DNA of 64,000 nucleotides from Phyto melanocephala. Lineage: Eukaryota > Arthropoda > Insecta > Diptera > Rhinophoridae. The notes under the pieces were generated by a model, which was given only the letters and a program-made list of their open reading frames with translations, searched no databases and had not been told where the DNA came from. The stretch lies in NCBI GenBank assembly GCA_941918925.1, contig OW799234.1:69621043-69685042 (forward strand), given 5' to 3'. Shown piece after piece: positions 33,840 through 45,130 of the stretch (position 1 is its first letter; each line of letters starts with the position of its first letter). The position numbers were made by a program, and so were the translations under genes.

Positions 33840-34660
33840 TATGGTTCTAAGATGAGCTATTGTTTTGGGTCTGGTGTCTTCCCAGGTGAACTAGGGACAG
33901 AGCTTCCGCCTTTCAGATGAACATAGCGAGTTTCAGGCTGAAATTTTCTCTATTTGGAGGGCATGAAAGATACGTAATGACAAGGGGCCGTATTCATAAA
34001 AAATATTTTAGGTCAATTGAAGGTTTAGTTGACAAATTTCTCTACAACATCTGTCAAATAAGCCTTTAATAAACCAAAAGTATTTTTTATGAATACGGCC
34101 CAAGAACATTTACGGAAATATAAGTATTTTTTCGACAGTCAGGCGGCACTCTTCTCAATACCATGTCAAAATATGTCCGTAAATACAGAAAAGAGTTGTA
34201 AATGCTTGATCAACCGACTTTGGTTGCTCTAGTCTGGGTATAGGGTTCATCATTGCATCGAGCAGGTGAATGAGCTTTGGACAATTTCAACATAAAAACA
34301 GTCGAAATCTAGTTTGGTACTATTGAAGCCGAAGACCGGTGGTGTAGATTGGATACATATAGAGTATGTTAAGCGTATATTGCAACTTTTAAAAATTGAT
34401 CTGAAAGAAATCTGTAAAAGTCTAGTAGCACTTAAGGATAACTGGATGTTAGGGAAAAATTCAAGCCGACTTGAACTATCACTGTTGTCGCTGTCTGGAT
34501 TTTAAAAAAAGGAGCCTGATCTCCATATTCTCTGCGAATGTCCTGCACTGACTACCAACTTATATACTGGATAACCGCTCTGAAATATTCAAAGTCAGAC
34601 TAGGTGATCTGCTGAGATATTTCACGATTATAAGGTGGATATATTAACCGCAGTGGCTCC
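33840..34660 (+). pseudogene. I-like LINE relic: RNase H and zinc knuckle, split by a MITE
   Basis: Readable in shifting frames: SDEHSEFQAEIFSIWRA (QAE block, catalytic Glu) ends at about 33965. After the 117-bp MITE come NIYGNI and YFFDSQAALFSIPCQN (third block, catalytic Asp). The decayed VALVWV-GSSLHRAGE block follows near 34220. The frame 34314-34505 then gives KDNWMLGKNSSRLELSLL, and further shifts give CRCLDF and EPDLHILCECPALTT, which together supply the C-x2-C and H-x4-C of the terminal zinc knuckle. All frames are heavily mutated; the element is old. Confidence 0.7.
33985..34101. mobile_element. 117-bp MITE inside the LINE relic
   Basis: GGGCCGTATTCATAAAAAAT (left) and its perfect 21-bp inverse end the insert, flanked by AAG on both sides (33982-33984, 34102-34104). 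Removing the insert and one AAG rejoins the RNase H relic between its second and third catalytic blocks. A 3-bp duplication and GGGCC ends would suit PIF/Harbinger-type elements, which is inference. Confidence 0.8.
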
Positions 34661-37600
34661 GTTCCTCTAAGACTTATTCTAAGAGACACCAAATATGGCT
34701 AGTGATCTAGTCTTGTCAAAATGGTGTCATAAAGAGTCTACTTGACACTTCGAACATAGTGAGCTACCACCATATCAAATCAATCAATGTACTGGTGACC
34801 AAGATACTTTTATACGAAATTTGGGATGAGCTTAAACAACTACCAACAGGTTGCCAAGATTTATATAAGGAATTTCGTTTGACGTGCTCCTTCTTTCATT
34901 CTACAAATGATTTACTTTAAATTATTATAAGGATTTATATATTTTTAATAAGAAAAATATTAATCACTACTTACATAGATCCGATCGTTCTAAAGTCAGA
35001 CTTTCTAAATGAGTAATGACTCACTGAGTCCCTATAAAGGATAAAGTTGAAAATTTATTTAAAATTAAGTGCTTGTTTTTTAATAAAAAGTAAATGCTAT
35101 GTATGTTACATTGATTATGTTGTCTTAGTACAAGAGATGCTATCAATACCTTTGACTGTCAGAGTGCTATCTGGTACCACGATAAAAAAAATTTCGTATG
35201 ACTTTTGCTAGACTGGTTATAGAGCACGTCGTGGTGGACTTATAGATCCCACGTGGTGGTTAGTGATGAAATACGGGTAATTGTTAACGTTAATGGGTGC
35301 TGCCGCCTTTCAACAGAACTTCTTGGTTAGTTATTGGCTATCGAAGAGTAAGACTGTGAGCTAACTTGTATCTCCCAGCAACACTCTTTTTTATCCTATT
35401 TTATTTTTTTTTGTTTAGTTGAACCCTTAAGCAATTATTCTCTTTTTTGAGATGATATTCACTATTCTGGTTTGTGACCACTTAAAACCAATTTTATGAA
35501 TAGCTTGTTTAAGCTTTCTAAATAGCTTGCATATAAGCTAGTGCCTCTGTTTTGATACCAAATTTAATGCCTAATAAAAATCTTAATATATAAAAGAGCA
35601 TGTAGGAAGAAGCAAATTGAACAATTTTATAAGCCTTTTTTCAAAATAATATTGATATAAAGACAGCAAGAGAACTTATATAAAATTCGAACAATTTTTT
35701 TGTTTCACCATTAAAGAGGTCTTTAAAATACTTTGGTACTAAATATATTTCCAAGAATACTAACATTTTGTTCAAAGAAAAAAAAAATGTGTAGAAAGAG
35801 GACAGAAAAATGTCAGAAATTCTTTCAAGAGCAAACGGTTTTAGTATCGAATATTTTCGCTGAGATATTACAGATTCTGTGGCTAACTTATTTACATTCG
35901 TATCTTAAAAAAATACCCAAACACTGGCTGGTTAAACCTGGCATCTCTTCCGAACAGATTAGTAAAATATTACTTATTATTATTATTATTTGACAAATGA
36001 TTTCATCTGCCTCTCTGGATGTATTGATACACAAGGAGAATCTCTGATTTTTCTGCTGTCATATTTTAATTCATTGTTGTAGATTCGCTTAACATCTCTG
36101 AGTTTTTGGGGAAAACTACTTAAAAATTTACTTTCAGCCTAGATCACTGACAAATCATTGCGGTAGAAAAAGAAAACTCAAGTATTTCGCTTTCATGAGC
36201 AGAAAAGTTTGTCTTAGTTGTCCTTTAAAAAATTAACATTTCGATGGAATAATATATTTTAGGTCCCCCTATATATAACTCGCTAGTGTGGCAGGTGTGG
36301 TTTCGGAAGCATGACACATACTACATTAATTTTACATTTTTGCTTAGATTTCTTATTATCAGGCAAATAAAATTAACTAATTTAGATGGTAAAGGCGGCC
36401 TTAAAATGCACTTAATGGCCTTTTAAATGAATCAGTATCGGACTTATTTTTTGTTGTTGTTTTATTTTGGATAATATTATGATTGTATTTTTTATATCCA
36501 CATATTAAGTGTTACGTCAACTTTCACATTAGTTGTTGTCACAAACAAACTTTTTAAAATGTCATTAAAACTTTTCGACTTATTTAACTGTTGACTTCCA
36601 ATCGACTGTTTTACGTAAAAATGTTCAAGCCCGTTGAAATGTAACATACTTTAAATGTATTTAAGCTCGTATAGCCAAAATATAAAACAATATTTTAAAA
36701 GTTAATTGAACCGTAGACATGTCCAAAAAAAATACACAAAACAACAACAGCAACAAAATTGTAAACCAGTTGGATTAACAATTCAATATACAACAACAAC
36801 GAAAAAAAGTAGACAGACAGCGACCGATACCTCACAGTTACTTAGAAGAGACATTCACTTAAACAAATATCCAAATATATGGAACTCCCTTTGCTTTTAA
36901 AGCCCAAAAAAAGGTAGACACACACATGCACACAAACACACCAACCAACTTAACAAAGTAATGCTGAGGCCAACAAACAGTAAGTTGAGCGTTAGAGTAA
37001 CACCTGTCTGGTCGGACAAACAAGAAGAAGAAGAAGACTGACGTGAACATTATAACGGCTTAGAGGTATTGTTGCCAAAAATTCTTTACATACATTTCTA
37101 CAAAACAAATATATTTATATGTATTCCTATCAGCTCTACACAAAAATTCTGGCAAAAATTTTGGTAATAAATTAAAGGGCGGCCACGAAAATATTTACAG
37201 AAACACTATATAAATTAAATAACTTGAATTAATAAAAAAAGTAATCTTAGTAATTACTCTCGTTACTTTGCATTATGTTATAAGTATAATATCATAACGC
37301 TGTATGAAAGGACGCTATCAACCGAATTGAGTATTTTTACCATCATCGTTCGTGCACACCCATTAACGGTTAGAGTATGGGGTTGTAGAAGCCGGCATGA
37401 ACTTATATTTGTTTTTTTTTCTTTGTTAAAATGTTCTTTTTTTTGTATTGTTTAGTTAAACGATATTGTTTCAAAATAATTCAAACGCAATATTCAGCAG
37501 CACACATTTATACATAAAACATTAACGAAAAACTCAAATAGTTTTTTTTTTGAAGGACTTAAACAGATATAAAAAAAATATTTATAAATATTCACCAAAA

Positions 37601-38027
37601 CAAAAAAAGAATAAAAAAATGGAAATTTCAGAGCCTAACGGTTGATTTTTATAAAGAAAAAAAAGATATTCATTCTACATGTGATGGATGAATTTAAGCC
37701 GGTACAAAAAAGTTTCATTTTTAAAAGGTACGGGAGTAGACAGACATCTACTGAAGCATAAGGTCATCTGACAAAGCAAAATTTAAAAGGAAAAATACTT
37801 ATATCCAAAATTGAAATATTTTAAAACTTTCTACTAGTATGTGCATATATTTTTAAACTTAATAAATTAATAATATGTTTTAAATCAATTAAAAAGACGG
37901 CAAGACGGTATTTTGAATGCTTCATATAAAAATAAATTCTTTGTTAGTGATTTGATAAGAATGTCCTTTATGTAAGAATTACAAAAAAATTGTTTTTAAC
38001 TTCAATAGTTAATTTAGAGATTGCTGA
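34661..38027. other. unassigned DNA, probably intronic or intergenic
   Basis: No transposon ends or RNA genes were recognised. The segment 36700-37040 is CA/CAA-rich on the plus strand with CACACACATGCACACAAACA near 36920 and a GAAGAAGAAGAAGA run near 37022. The frames 35733-35993 and 36706-36900 look spurious (low-complexity Lys/Gln). Confidence 0.4.
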
Positions 38028-38330
38028 TAGGTTAGGTTAGATCTGGCAGCCGCCCGAAGGCATAACTCACTTGGGTCCTCCGAGTGTCCCGTTGTGATAC
38101 CGTAGGCACCAACACCCGTTCGTCTATGTCCTCTGGCCGTCGTTTCTCAGCCATCCTGTCCTGTTTACGAAGGTGTGTATCTTTCCCAGATCAACTGCGG
38201 AAAGACAAGTTTTACTTACAAGTATTTGCTGACCTAGAATCTGGTGTCTCAGGTCCCCGAATGCAGGAAAATTACAGAGAAGTTGTTCAGTTGTGTTCAG
38301 ATGTTCAGAGTGTTGATAAGTTTTAAAATT
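38028..38330. repeat. retroposon-like fragment starting TTAGGTTAG
   Basis: GTTAGGTTAGATCTGGCAGC and CGCCCGAAGGCATAACTCAC, then TTGGGTCCTCCGAGTG, recur with few changes at 51733-51790. The stretch is clearly GC-richer than its surroundings. The plus frame 38084-38326 (80 residues) covers the unique part; no protein family recognised. It may be the reverse of a LINE 3' end whose tail is (TAACC)n-like. Confidence 0.5.
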
Positions 38331-38649
38331 GTATTTCTTTTACTTTCACTTTCACTTTATTCAAGACTCTATTAAGGTGACGTAAGTTGTAACAAATTTG
38401 ACTTAAGCGTCAATTCTCATATAAAAATATAAAATTTTTAGTTTTATTACATTTTTCTACAGTTCTTATTGTACAAAATTATGAAAAAGGGTATTAGTGT
38501 ATTCTTTCATAGATTAAAGATATGGCGCCAATTCACAACATTCTTTTGTGTATGGGGCTAGAAAATTCGTGCGAGATACAACTTTACAAATTTAAACAGC
38601 ATGCTTGAAGTAAAAATAATAAAAAATGGCGATCATATTGTCTTGACAA
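38331..38649. other. AT-rich spacer
   Basis: No supported feature. Confidence 0.4.
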
Positions 38650-39215
38650 TACCAACATATTCGGCTGTGCGTTATATGTGAAATAGGCGTTAAAGTGGGC
38701 GTGTCACCTTCATTTTCTGGCATACCAATGACATAGACTAGAAAGCTATATGTAAAAAATTTCATGAAATTGTGATAAAGCATTATTTGGGAGATGGGCG
38801 TTAAAGTAGGCTTGTCACTTTAGTCACATGGCTCTTCGTTAGTGCGTTTGGACACAATAGTATTTTATTTGGTGTTGGAAGGACATGGTTTTTTCGACCT
38901 ACTCTTGCATTACGAGCTATAACTCTCTTCCTAATATTTCGATTTATCCCATTTTCAATACCAAACGAACCTTGCGTATAAGAAATCTTCTGGTAAAACT
39001 TGAGCCCCCTAGCTTTTTCGATCCGACCTCTATAGTACTTTCAATAGACGGACAGACGGACAAATAGACAGACATAGCCAGATCGTCATAACATGAAACC
39101 CCGATTCAGAAAATATATACTTTATGGGGTCTAAAATGGATATTTCGGTGTATTACAAATGGAATGACAAAATGAATACACCCCTGCCATTTTTTTGAGG
39201 GCGGGTATAAAAACA
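38650..39215 (-). repeat. family B repeat, shortened copy
   Basis: Plus-strand start ATATTCGGCTGTGCG (half of the terminal hairpin), then AGGCGTTAAAGTGGGCGTGT and one array-like unit. From about 38845 it matches the 4945-5329 block (GCGTTTGGACACAAT; ATAACTCTCTTCCTAATAT; GACGGACAGACGGAC). It ends CCATTTTTTTGAGGGCGGGT. Here the 288-bp array is almost entirely missing. Confidence 0.75.
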
Positions 39216-39239
39216 GTTTTTTAAGTTTGCCACGTCTCT

Positions 39240-40060
39240 ATTTTACGACTCTTTAGTAAAATGTTATAGAGTGTTGAACTGACCTGGCACAATCTCCGGC
39301 TGTAATAGTGACCTTAGCTTCGTCAATAATATTTGCTAAATAAACATGACGTTGTTCGCAAGCACCGAGTTGAGATGCATTTGGAATAGGAATGTGGGTT
39401 TTTGTATATGTTTTTATTTTAGACCATACATTTTCAATTGGACTAATACTACATTTACACCTACACCGAATCTAGTACTTACGGGATTTTAAACGAAATC
39501 TTGTTAATTTCTACCAGATTTCCCATACAAAACGAAATCTACTTCGCCACTAGATTTTGGCAAAATCTACTTAAAATCTAGTACTACTTCTTGATGCAAC
39601 TTTGGTTTTTATTAAATTGTAACAAAATATACTACGCTGCACATAAGGTGGTTTCAATCACACAAGTACTTTATTGTTTACATTTTTTTTATATAAAGTT
39701 TGAATTTTGGAGAAGTAGAGCATAGAGAGCCTCTCAGACCACCTTGTAAATACGTATATTGTTTTGAAAAAGAAATCTTGCAAAATGTCAAAAAATAGTG
39801 GTGTAAACAGTTTAGATTTTAATAAAGATTTTAAATCAAATCTACTAGATTTCGCTCAGGTGTAAATGTAGTATAAGCATCAGACTGTAAGGAGACAATC
39901 GAAGAAGTATTGCGGGCGAGCTTTTAAAAATTATTTCTATTTGACTATGGCAAGAGGCATTATCATACAGATTCATTATGATAGTCGAAATCTCTGCCAA
40001 TCGAACTTTTATTTAGTCGTCAAAAAAAATTTCTTTGTATTGCGATAATCACATTTACAC
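39240..40060 (-). pseudogene. Tc1/IS630-like DDE transposase relic split by a MITE
   Basis: On the minus strand, 39990-39878 reads MNLYDNASCHSQIEIIFKSS then PAILLRLSPYSLML. After a 427-bp insertion it continues SPIENVWSKIKTYTKTHIPI and ANIIDEAKVTITAGDCARS down to about 39245. YDNASCHS carries the second catalytic Asp and PYS-x-ML-x-PIEN-x-W is the third catalytic block (Glu in PIEN). It is a different family from the FLWG-type mariner relics elsewhere in the window. Upstream sequence is too decayed to follow beyond about 40060. Confidence 0.7.
39447..39873. mobile_element. 427-bp MITE with TAA target duplication
   Basis: Ends TACTACATTTACACCT and, reversed, the same 16 bases, with weaker pairing further in (GAATCTAGTA against GAAATCTAGTA). 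TAA flanks both sides (39444-39446, 39874-39876). Removing the MITE and one TAA restores an open frame (ML-SPIEN) in the interrupted transposase relic, which fixes the target duplication at 3 bp. TWA duplications are typical of PIF/Harbinger. Confidence 0.8.
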
Positions 40061-40539
40061 AGTCCAGAACGAAAATCTTTAGCTACAATCATTAAATTCT
40101 ATGTATTATCGCAACTATTTAAATCTTGCGATTGGCGACAATTTTCGTTATCACAACCGATATTGTTTTCTCTGTGTATATGTATAGTGTACATGAAAGT
40201 GTTAATGCATACTGAATTTATACCTTAAGTTCAATTTGTATTTGCTCAATATTTATTTGTATTTCTTAATTTCAATTTGCATTTTCTCAAATTTAATTTA
40301 AGTATATTTTCTCAATTTCAACTTGAAAATGTGTAGTTATTTTGTAGTTGCATAATATTGTGAAAATTTTTAATGTATCAAGCTTCTTAGGCTGCTAAAT
40401 AATTACTGGTAACGCTAGTAACACTGAATTGCAAGCCGTACAATCCATGGTGTAATTACATAAGGTGATAGCGTAAAGGAGAGAAATTTTTGGCTCTGTT
40501 TTTTTTATGTATGGAGTTGAAATCATTTTTTCAATATGG
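40061..40539. other. AT-rich DNA
   Basis: A small inverted pair, ATTGCGATAAT near 40038 and ATTATCGCAA near 40095, is the only structure noted. Confidence 0.4.
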
Positions 40540-40985
40540 AGTTTGACATACTCCAGAACACAAAAAAATAGTCAGCTGGTCTGGCACCGCCACCTTGTAT
40601 AAGTGTACACTGGTACAATCGAAAATTATTTCTGAGAAAAATTGACAAATTGATTTCAAAATACCTGAGATATAAAATGTATAAATTAAATGTGTTTTTT
40701 TTTAGCTTCACGACAATCAAGACGGTATTTGCCAACAAAATGCAGTTATGATCCAAGATGGTGTCCAAAAGAAAATGGCGGATAATTATTTTCTTATATC
40801 AATAAATATAAATATTAAATGACAGGGCTTGCATAGTAGATTAGAGGAAACTATTTAAAAATACAAAATCAAAGATGGCGTCGGAAATATTAAAGCAAAA
40901 TAAAATCTTATTTTTAGGCTACGCTACGATGTGACAATTATAATAATCAGATTCGCTGCGACCAAATATTGCACTTTTACTTGGT
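40540..40985 (+). repeat. family A repeat, 3' part of a long variant
   Basis: AGCTTCACGACAATCAAGAC, AAAATGGCGGATAATTA and AAATCAAAGATGGCGTCGG match the long copy at 31.0-31.9 kb. The end TCAGATTCGCTGCGACCAAA, TATTGCACTTTTACTTGG is a mutated terminal hairpin. Confidence 0.65.
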
Positions 40986-42939
40986 TAATCCAACAACCAC
41001 TTTCTTAGTTGTTAAATCCACAAAATTTATACACTTTACGATTTGCCAATAAAACAATTAAGCTTATTTAATCTGTTTTTAATACTCAACATATTTGTCG
41101 TTAATATTTGTTTTATTATGTTCAGCAAGTACGTATTTATTTGCTCCATTTCTATCTACGCTGGACTCTCTTGTAAGATCTTTTAAAATTTAACCTATTT
41201 TACAAATACACGAGGAAATAAAAAACCAATTCGTACAATATATTTCAACTTATAGACATGACAGGTTGAATACACAAACCTGACACTTTGTACGACATAT
41301 TGTTATTAATCAATCCATCAATTCTTATCGCTGAATACAAATCAACAAACAACCATTTGTTACCAATTCTTATTATTTTATTTTTTTTTATTTTATAAAC
41401 AAAATAAACCAACAAACAAAAATTCCTTGTTTGTCCACAGCAAATCCAATGAACCAGAAATGTTTATGTGACGGAAAAACTGAAATCAAAACACAGTTAG
41501 GAAAAAAGTGCAGAATGCACTTTGGTGCATGATTTTTATTTTTCTAGGCTGTGTTGGGGAAATGCAGCGATATGTTAAGTATGGTAGAGAGTTTGTTATT
41601 TCTATATTTATAGGAATTTTTCTATAAATTAATCGAATTTTGAGTAAACTTTCTATAGAAAATTCTACAATGAAGCTTTAAAATAAGATTTTAAGTCATA
41701 TGTATGCATGTATGTTTTGAAAAATATTTATTTATTTTTCTTTCTCTTTGTGTTTTTGTAATAATTTTAAAAACGGTATTTTTAATTCGTATTTTCCATT
41801 TTTAACACTTTTTGTATTAACAAAAACATGGAGAGATGTTTAAGTACTAATGCCACAAATTTGTTACCAAATAATAAATCTTCTTGGGACTACAACACAC
41901 CAACAAACTTTACAAAAACAAAAAAAAAACTTTGGCATTTGAATTTGTATACGAAGGAAAAAAATAATAAAAAAAAACACAATTACTTTAAATTCTAACA
42001 TACACATAATAAGTACAACTTTAACATTTAACTAAATACAAAGTCCTTGTCCCAAAATGTATGTTAATCTGTCGTCTGTAGCTCCGTCCGTACGTCCGTC
42101 CGTCCATCTGTCTGTCTGCTGAGAATGCAAACATTTAACAGTTTAACTCATTTACTCACCATGGTGCCTGCTCAAACATAAACTTCAAGAAGAAGAGAAA
42201 ATAAAGCACAACAATTCCTTGTGGCCACAATAAAAAAAAGAAAATTAAAAAAAAAACAAATGCCGAAATGCAATTTAAATAAGTCAAGTTATGCGTTTCA
42301 AACGCCACTTTAAATAAAAATTATTGCCGAATTATTTAAAGCTTGATTTTCAATTTGTTGCTACAACCAGACAGTCAAAGAGACAAACATGGTTCGCTCA
42401 AGACCGTCAGTTAGTGACTACAGACCATTTAGTCATACCTAAGAGTCTTGCTGAGATTCTAATGTTTTTCTGGGATTGAAAAGATACATATCTTATTTGC
42501 AACATGAGTGCGGTCAGCGAATTAAGCTGTTGACACAAAACATCATGTCTTTTAGTGGAGTAAAATACAAAGAAACTTTTCTGCAAAACAAAAAATCGTA
42601 GGCCAAACCAAATGTATTAAAACACTTGGGCTAACAAAAACAACATTTTGTTGAAAATATTGTTAACTTAAAAACTAAATAAAACATATTACACATACAA
42701 CGTTAAACTTTGTAAATTGCTGAGAACAACAGAAAAAACACCGAAATCGTGTTGCCAAACGCTTGACCAATTTGTATCAATGTAAACAGTGCGCTCACAC
42801 AGGCATTAAAACTCAAATAACTTTCCAAACATTAAAACTCAAGTAACTTTCCAAATCTTAACGATCTGTTAAATTTCATTCTTAATGAAAGCCCAGGCTT
42901 ATTTATTCATCAGGTGATAATCGCAGTTCGAAGAGAATT
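40986..42939. other. unassigned, CA-rich non-coding DNA
   Basis: Plus strand rich in CAAAC/AACAA runs with few repeat signatures; GTCCGTACGTCCGTCCGTCC occurs at about 42086-42106. No exon, RNA gene or transposon end was recognised. This kind of texture is usual for large fly introns. Confidence 0.4.
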
Positions 42940-43869
42940 TTTATACCCTACACAGTGAGTGTAATGCTATAAACACAAAGACGACAGCAGGATGCCGACT
43001 ACAATATGTCAACAATAAAATACAAGCGTTTATATAGAGACGATTATTTTGAAGCCATTACAGCAGCACGACTGCACGGCTACATTTTTGCGGTGGCGCC
43101 CACATAGGCTAATTTCTATTTATGTAGGCGGCAATAAGCAGATTCAGTGATGTCAATATAACAAAAAATTTTATATTTTTATGAGTAAAATACCTAACTT
43201 TATTTACAAGATAAAGGCGACAAAAAGTTATATATCGATTAAATAATTATTTATATTAAAAATAACAAGGTTTACAGACATAAATTTATTTATTTTTTAA
43301 TTTGTAATTGGTAAACGTACTTTTACAACAAGCGATTTTATTTTTAAGAAAGTGAAATACTTTAAGTGGCATCACTGAAACTTACATTTATTTAATAAAC
43401 AGCTGTTGCTGTCGTCTTCTAAATAAATAAGTAGCTGACTACACGGCAACGATTGCAGCCAACTACCGTTGTAGTCGTGTAGCTGTGTAGCCTGCTGTCG
43501 TCTATGTGTTTAAGGCTTAAGGGTATACATAGCTTTGTCATTCCGTTTGTAATTTCTACAATATTCATTTTCGACCCCATAAAGTAAATATTTTCTAAAA
43601 GCTTGTGAATAGGGGAGTCAATTTAAAATTTTCCGTCTGTCCGTGTGTAACTGGATGAACGTAGTTTCGAATCCAAACATTTATATATATTTTTTTAAAA
43701 CATACATATATAAACTCAATTTATAATTTTACAATGCGATGTTTTTAAGCCGATAAAATCATTATAAAGATAATGAAATATATATGCGTATGTATGAATG
43801 TATTTCATATTAATTGTTATAGCATGACTACACGTTGGGAAGGGTTTATAGTATAGCACTCTTACTTGT
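42940..43869 (+). repeat. family A repeat split by a MITE
   Basis: TTTATACCCTACACAGTGAG at 42940 is the opening of the copy. After the insertion it resumes at TAAGGGTATACATAGCTTTG with the CATTCCGTTTGTAATTTCTA core, and it ends GAAGGGTTTATAGTATAGCA, CTCTTACTTGTT (hairpin lost). The next copy follows without spacer. Confidence 0.7.
42970..43512. mobile_element. MITE with TAAACACAAAGACGACAGCA ends
   Basis: TAAACACAAAGACGACAGCA + GG at 42970-42991 is inverted at 43491-43512 with one mismatch. Inside, further loosely inverted motifs (GACTACA, GCAC/GCACGGCTAC, GTAGTCGTGTAGC) suggest longer degenerate arms. It interrupts the left end of a family A copy; the true edges may lie a few bases further out, next to TAA. 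Confidence 0.65.
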
Positions 43870-44557
43870 TATACCCTTCACCTGTGGTGCACAAGGGTAT
43901 ATATGTATAACCTTGTTATTCCGTTTGTAATTTTTAAAATTTTTATTTCTGACCCCATAAAGTATATATTTTCTGAAAGCTTATGAATAGAGGAGTCGAT
44001 TAAGCCCTGACCGTTTGTCCGTCTGTCCGTGTGTTGGTTGAAATCAACTTTTTAAAGCAACCATATGTTCCACAGATCCGTGTATGGTATCAATCTCTTG
44101 GAAATATCCGGGAATGAATCGCTATTGAAATTCAGCACAATCGCCTTATAACTTTCTGAGATATGAGCAAAAAACCACGACCACCTCGTTTTTTTTTCAC
44201 AATTACAACAACAACGTACATATATACTGGTTAGAGTTAACGTGGCATCGAATCCCAGCTGAGCCAAAAAAATTTTTTTATATAATTTTTTTATTTTATA
44301 TATTTTTGTAATTTTTTTTTGTAATTTTTTTATTGTTTTTTTTTGTTTGTTTTTAATATATATTTTTTAATTTTTTTTTTTTAGAAACATACATACATAC
44401 GTAAACTCAATTTATAATTTTACAATGGGATGTTTTTTATATGTATGTACGTATTTTATATGAGATGAATGGTGATACAAACAAGTGTTATTGCATGACT
44501 ACACGTTGTGAAGGGTATATAAGATTCGGCACGACCGAATATAGCACTGTTGCTTTT
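43870..44557 (+). repeat. family A repeat, full-length copy
   Basis: Starts ATACCCTTCACCTGTGGTGC directly after the previous copy's ACTTGTT and ends with hairpin ATTCGGC-ACG-ACCGAAT and CACTGTTGCTTTT. The minus frame 44052-44267 is a shadow. Confidence 0.75.
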
Positions 44558-44577
44558 TTGTTTATGATTTTTTTACA

Positions 44578-45130
44578 ATACTAGCTGACTCGGCAAACGT
44601 TGTTTTGCCATATAAATTATTTCTAGGAAATATTTTTTACATAAAAAAAAACGTAAACCATATGTGTTCTACGGTATGCAAATTAAAATTTCATCGAAGT
44701 CGTTACGTTATTTAGGTGAGGCATAAGTTTTCCCTTAGGGTGAGTCGCCCTAAATATACAGGAGTACGAAAAATAGATGGTTATCGATTCTTAAACATTT
44801 ATTTCTGCATTAGCTGGACTATGAATTGTGTAAAATTTGAAGAAAAATACTAAAAACTATCGATGCAAGTACATAATTGAAAAAGTGGGCGTTAAAGTAG
44901 GCGTGGTAAAAAAAACTATCCTATTAATCAAATCAGAGTCTTAGTTATATTAAGAGAAAATTTCAAGAAGCTCGTTCCTGAGGGGGCATGCAAAAGGACG
45001 AGGCGTTGAGGGGTATGAAAAATAGATGTTGTCCCGATATGCACACAAAATTTCATGAAAGTCCATCGAGCCATTTCAGAGAAGTTTAGTCACAAACACC
45101 ACGACACGAGAATTTTATATATTAGATATA
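44578..45130 (+). repeat. TACTAGCTGAC-type dispersed repeat
   Basis: Starts ATACTAGCTGACTCGGCAAA with a small hairpin GGCAAA-CGTTGT-TTTGCC (44592-44609) and ends CACGACACGAGAATTTTATA, TATTAGAT. Starts of this kind (CTAGCTGAC.CGGC) are familiar from dispersed repeats of many insects; the class is not certain (Helitron-like or LINE-derived). It contains AAGTGGGCGTTAAAGTAGGC at about 44885. Only one copy in the window. Confidence 0.5.
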
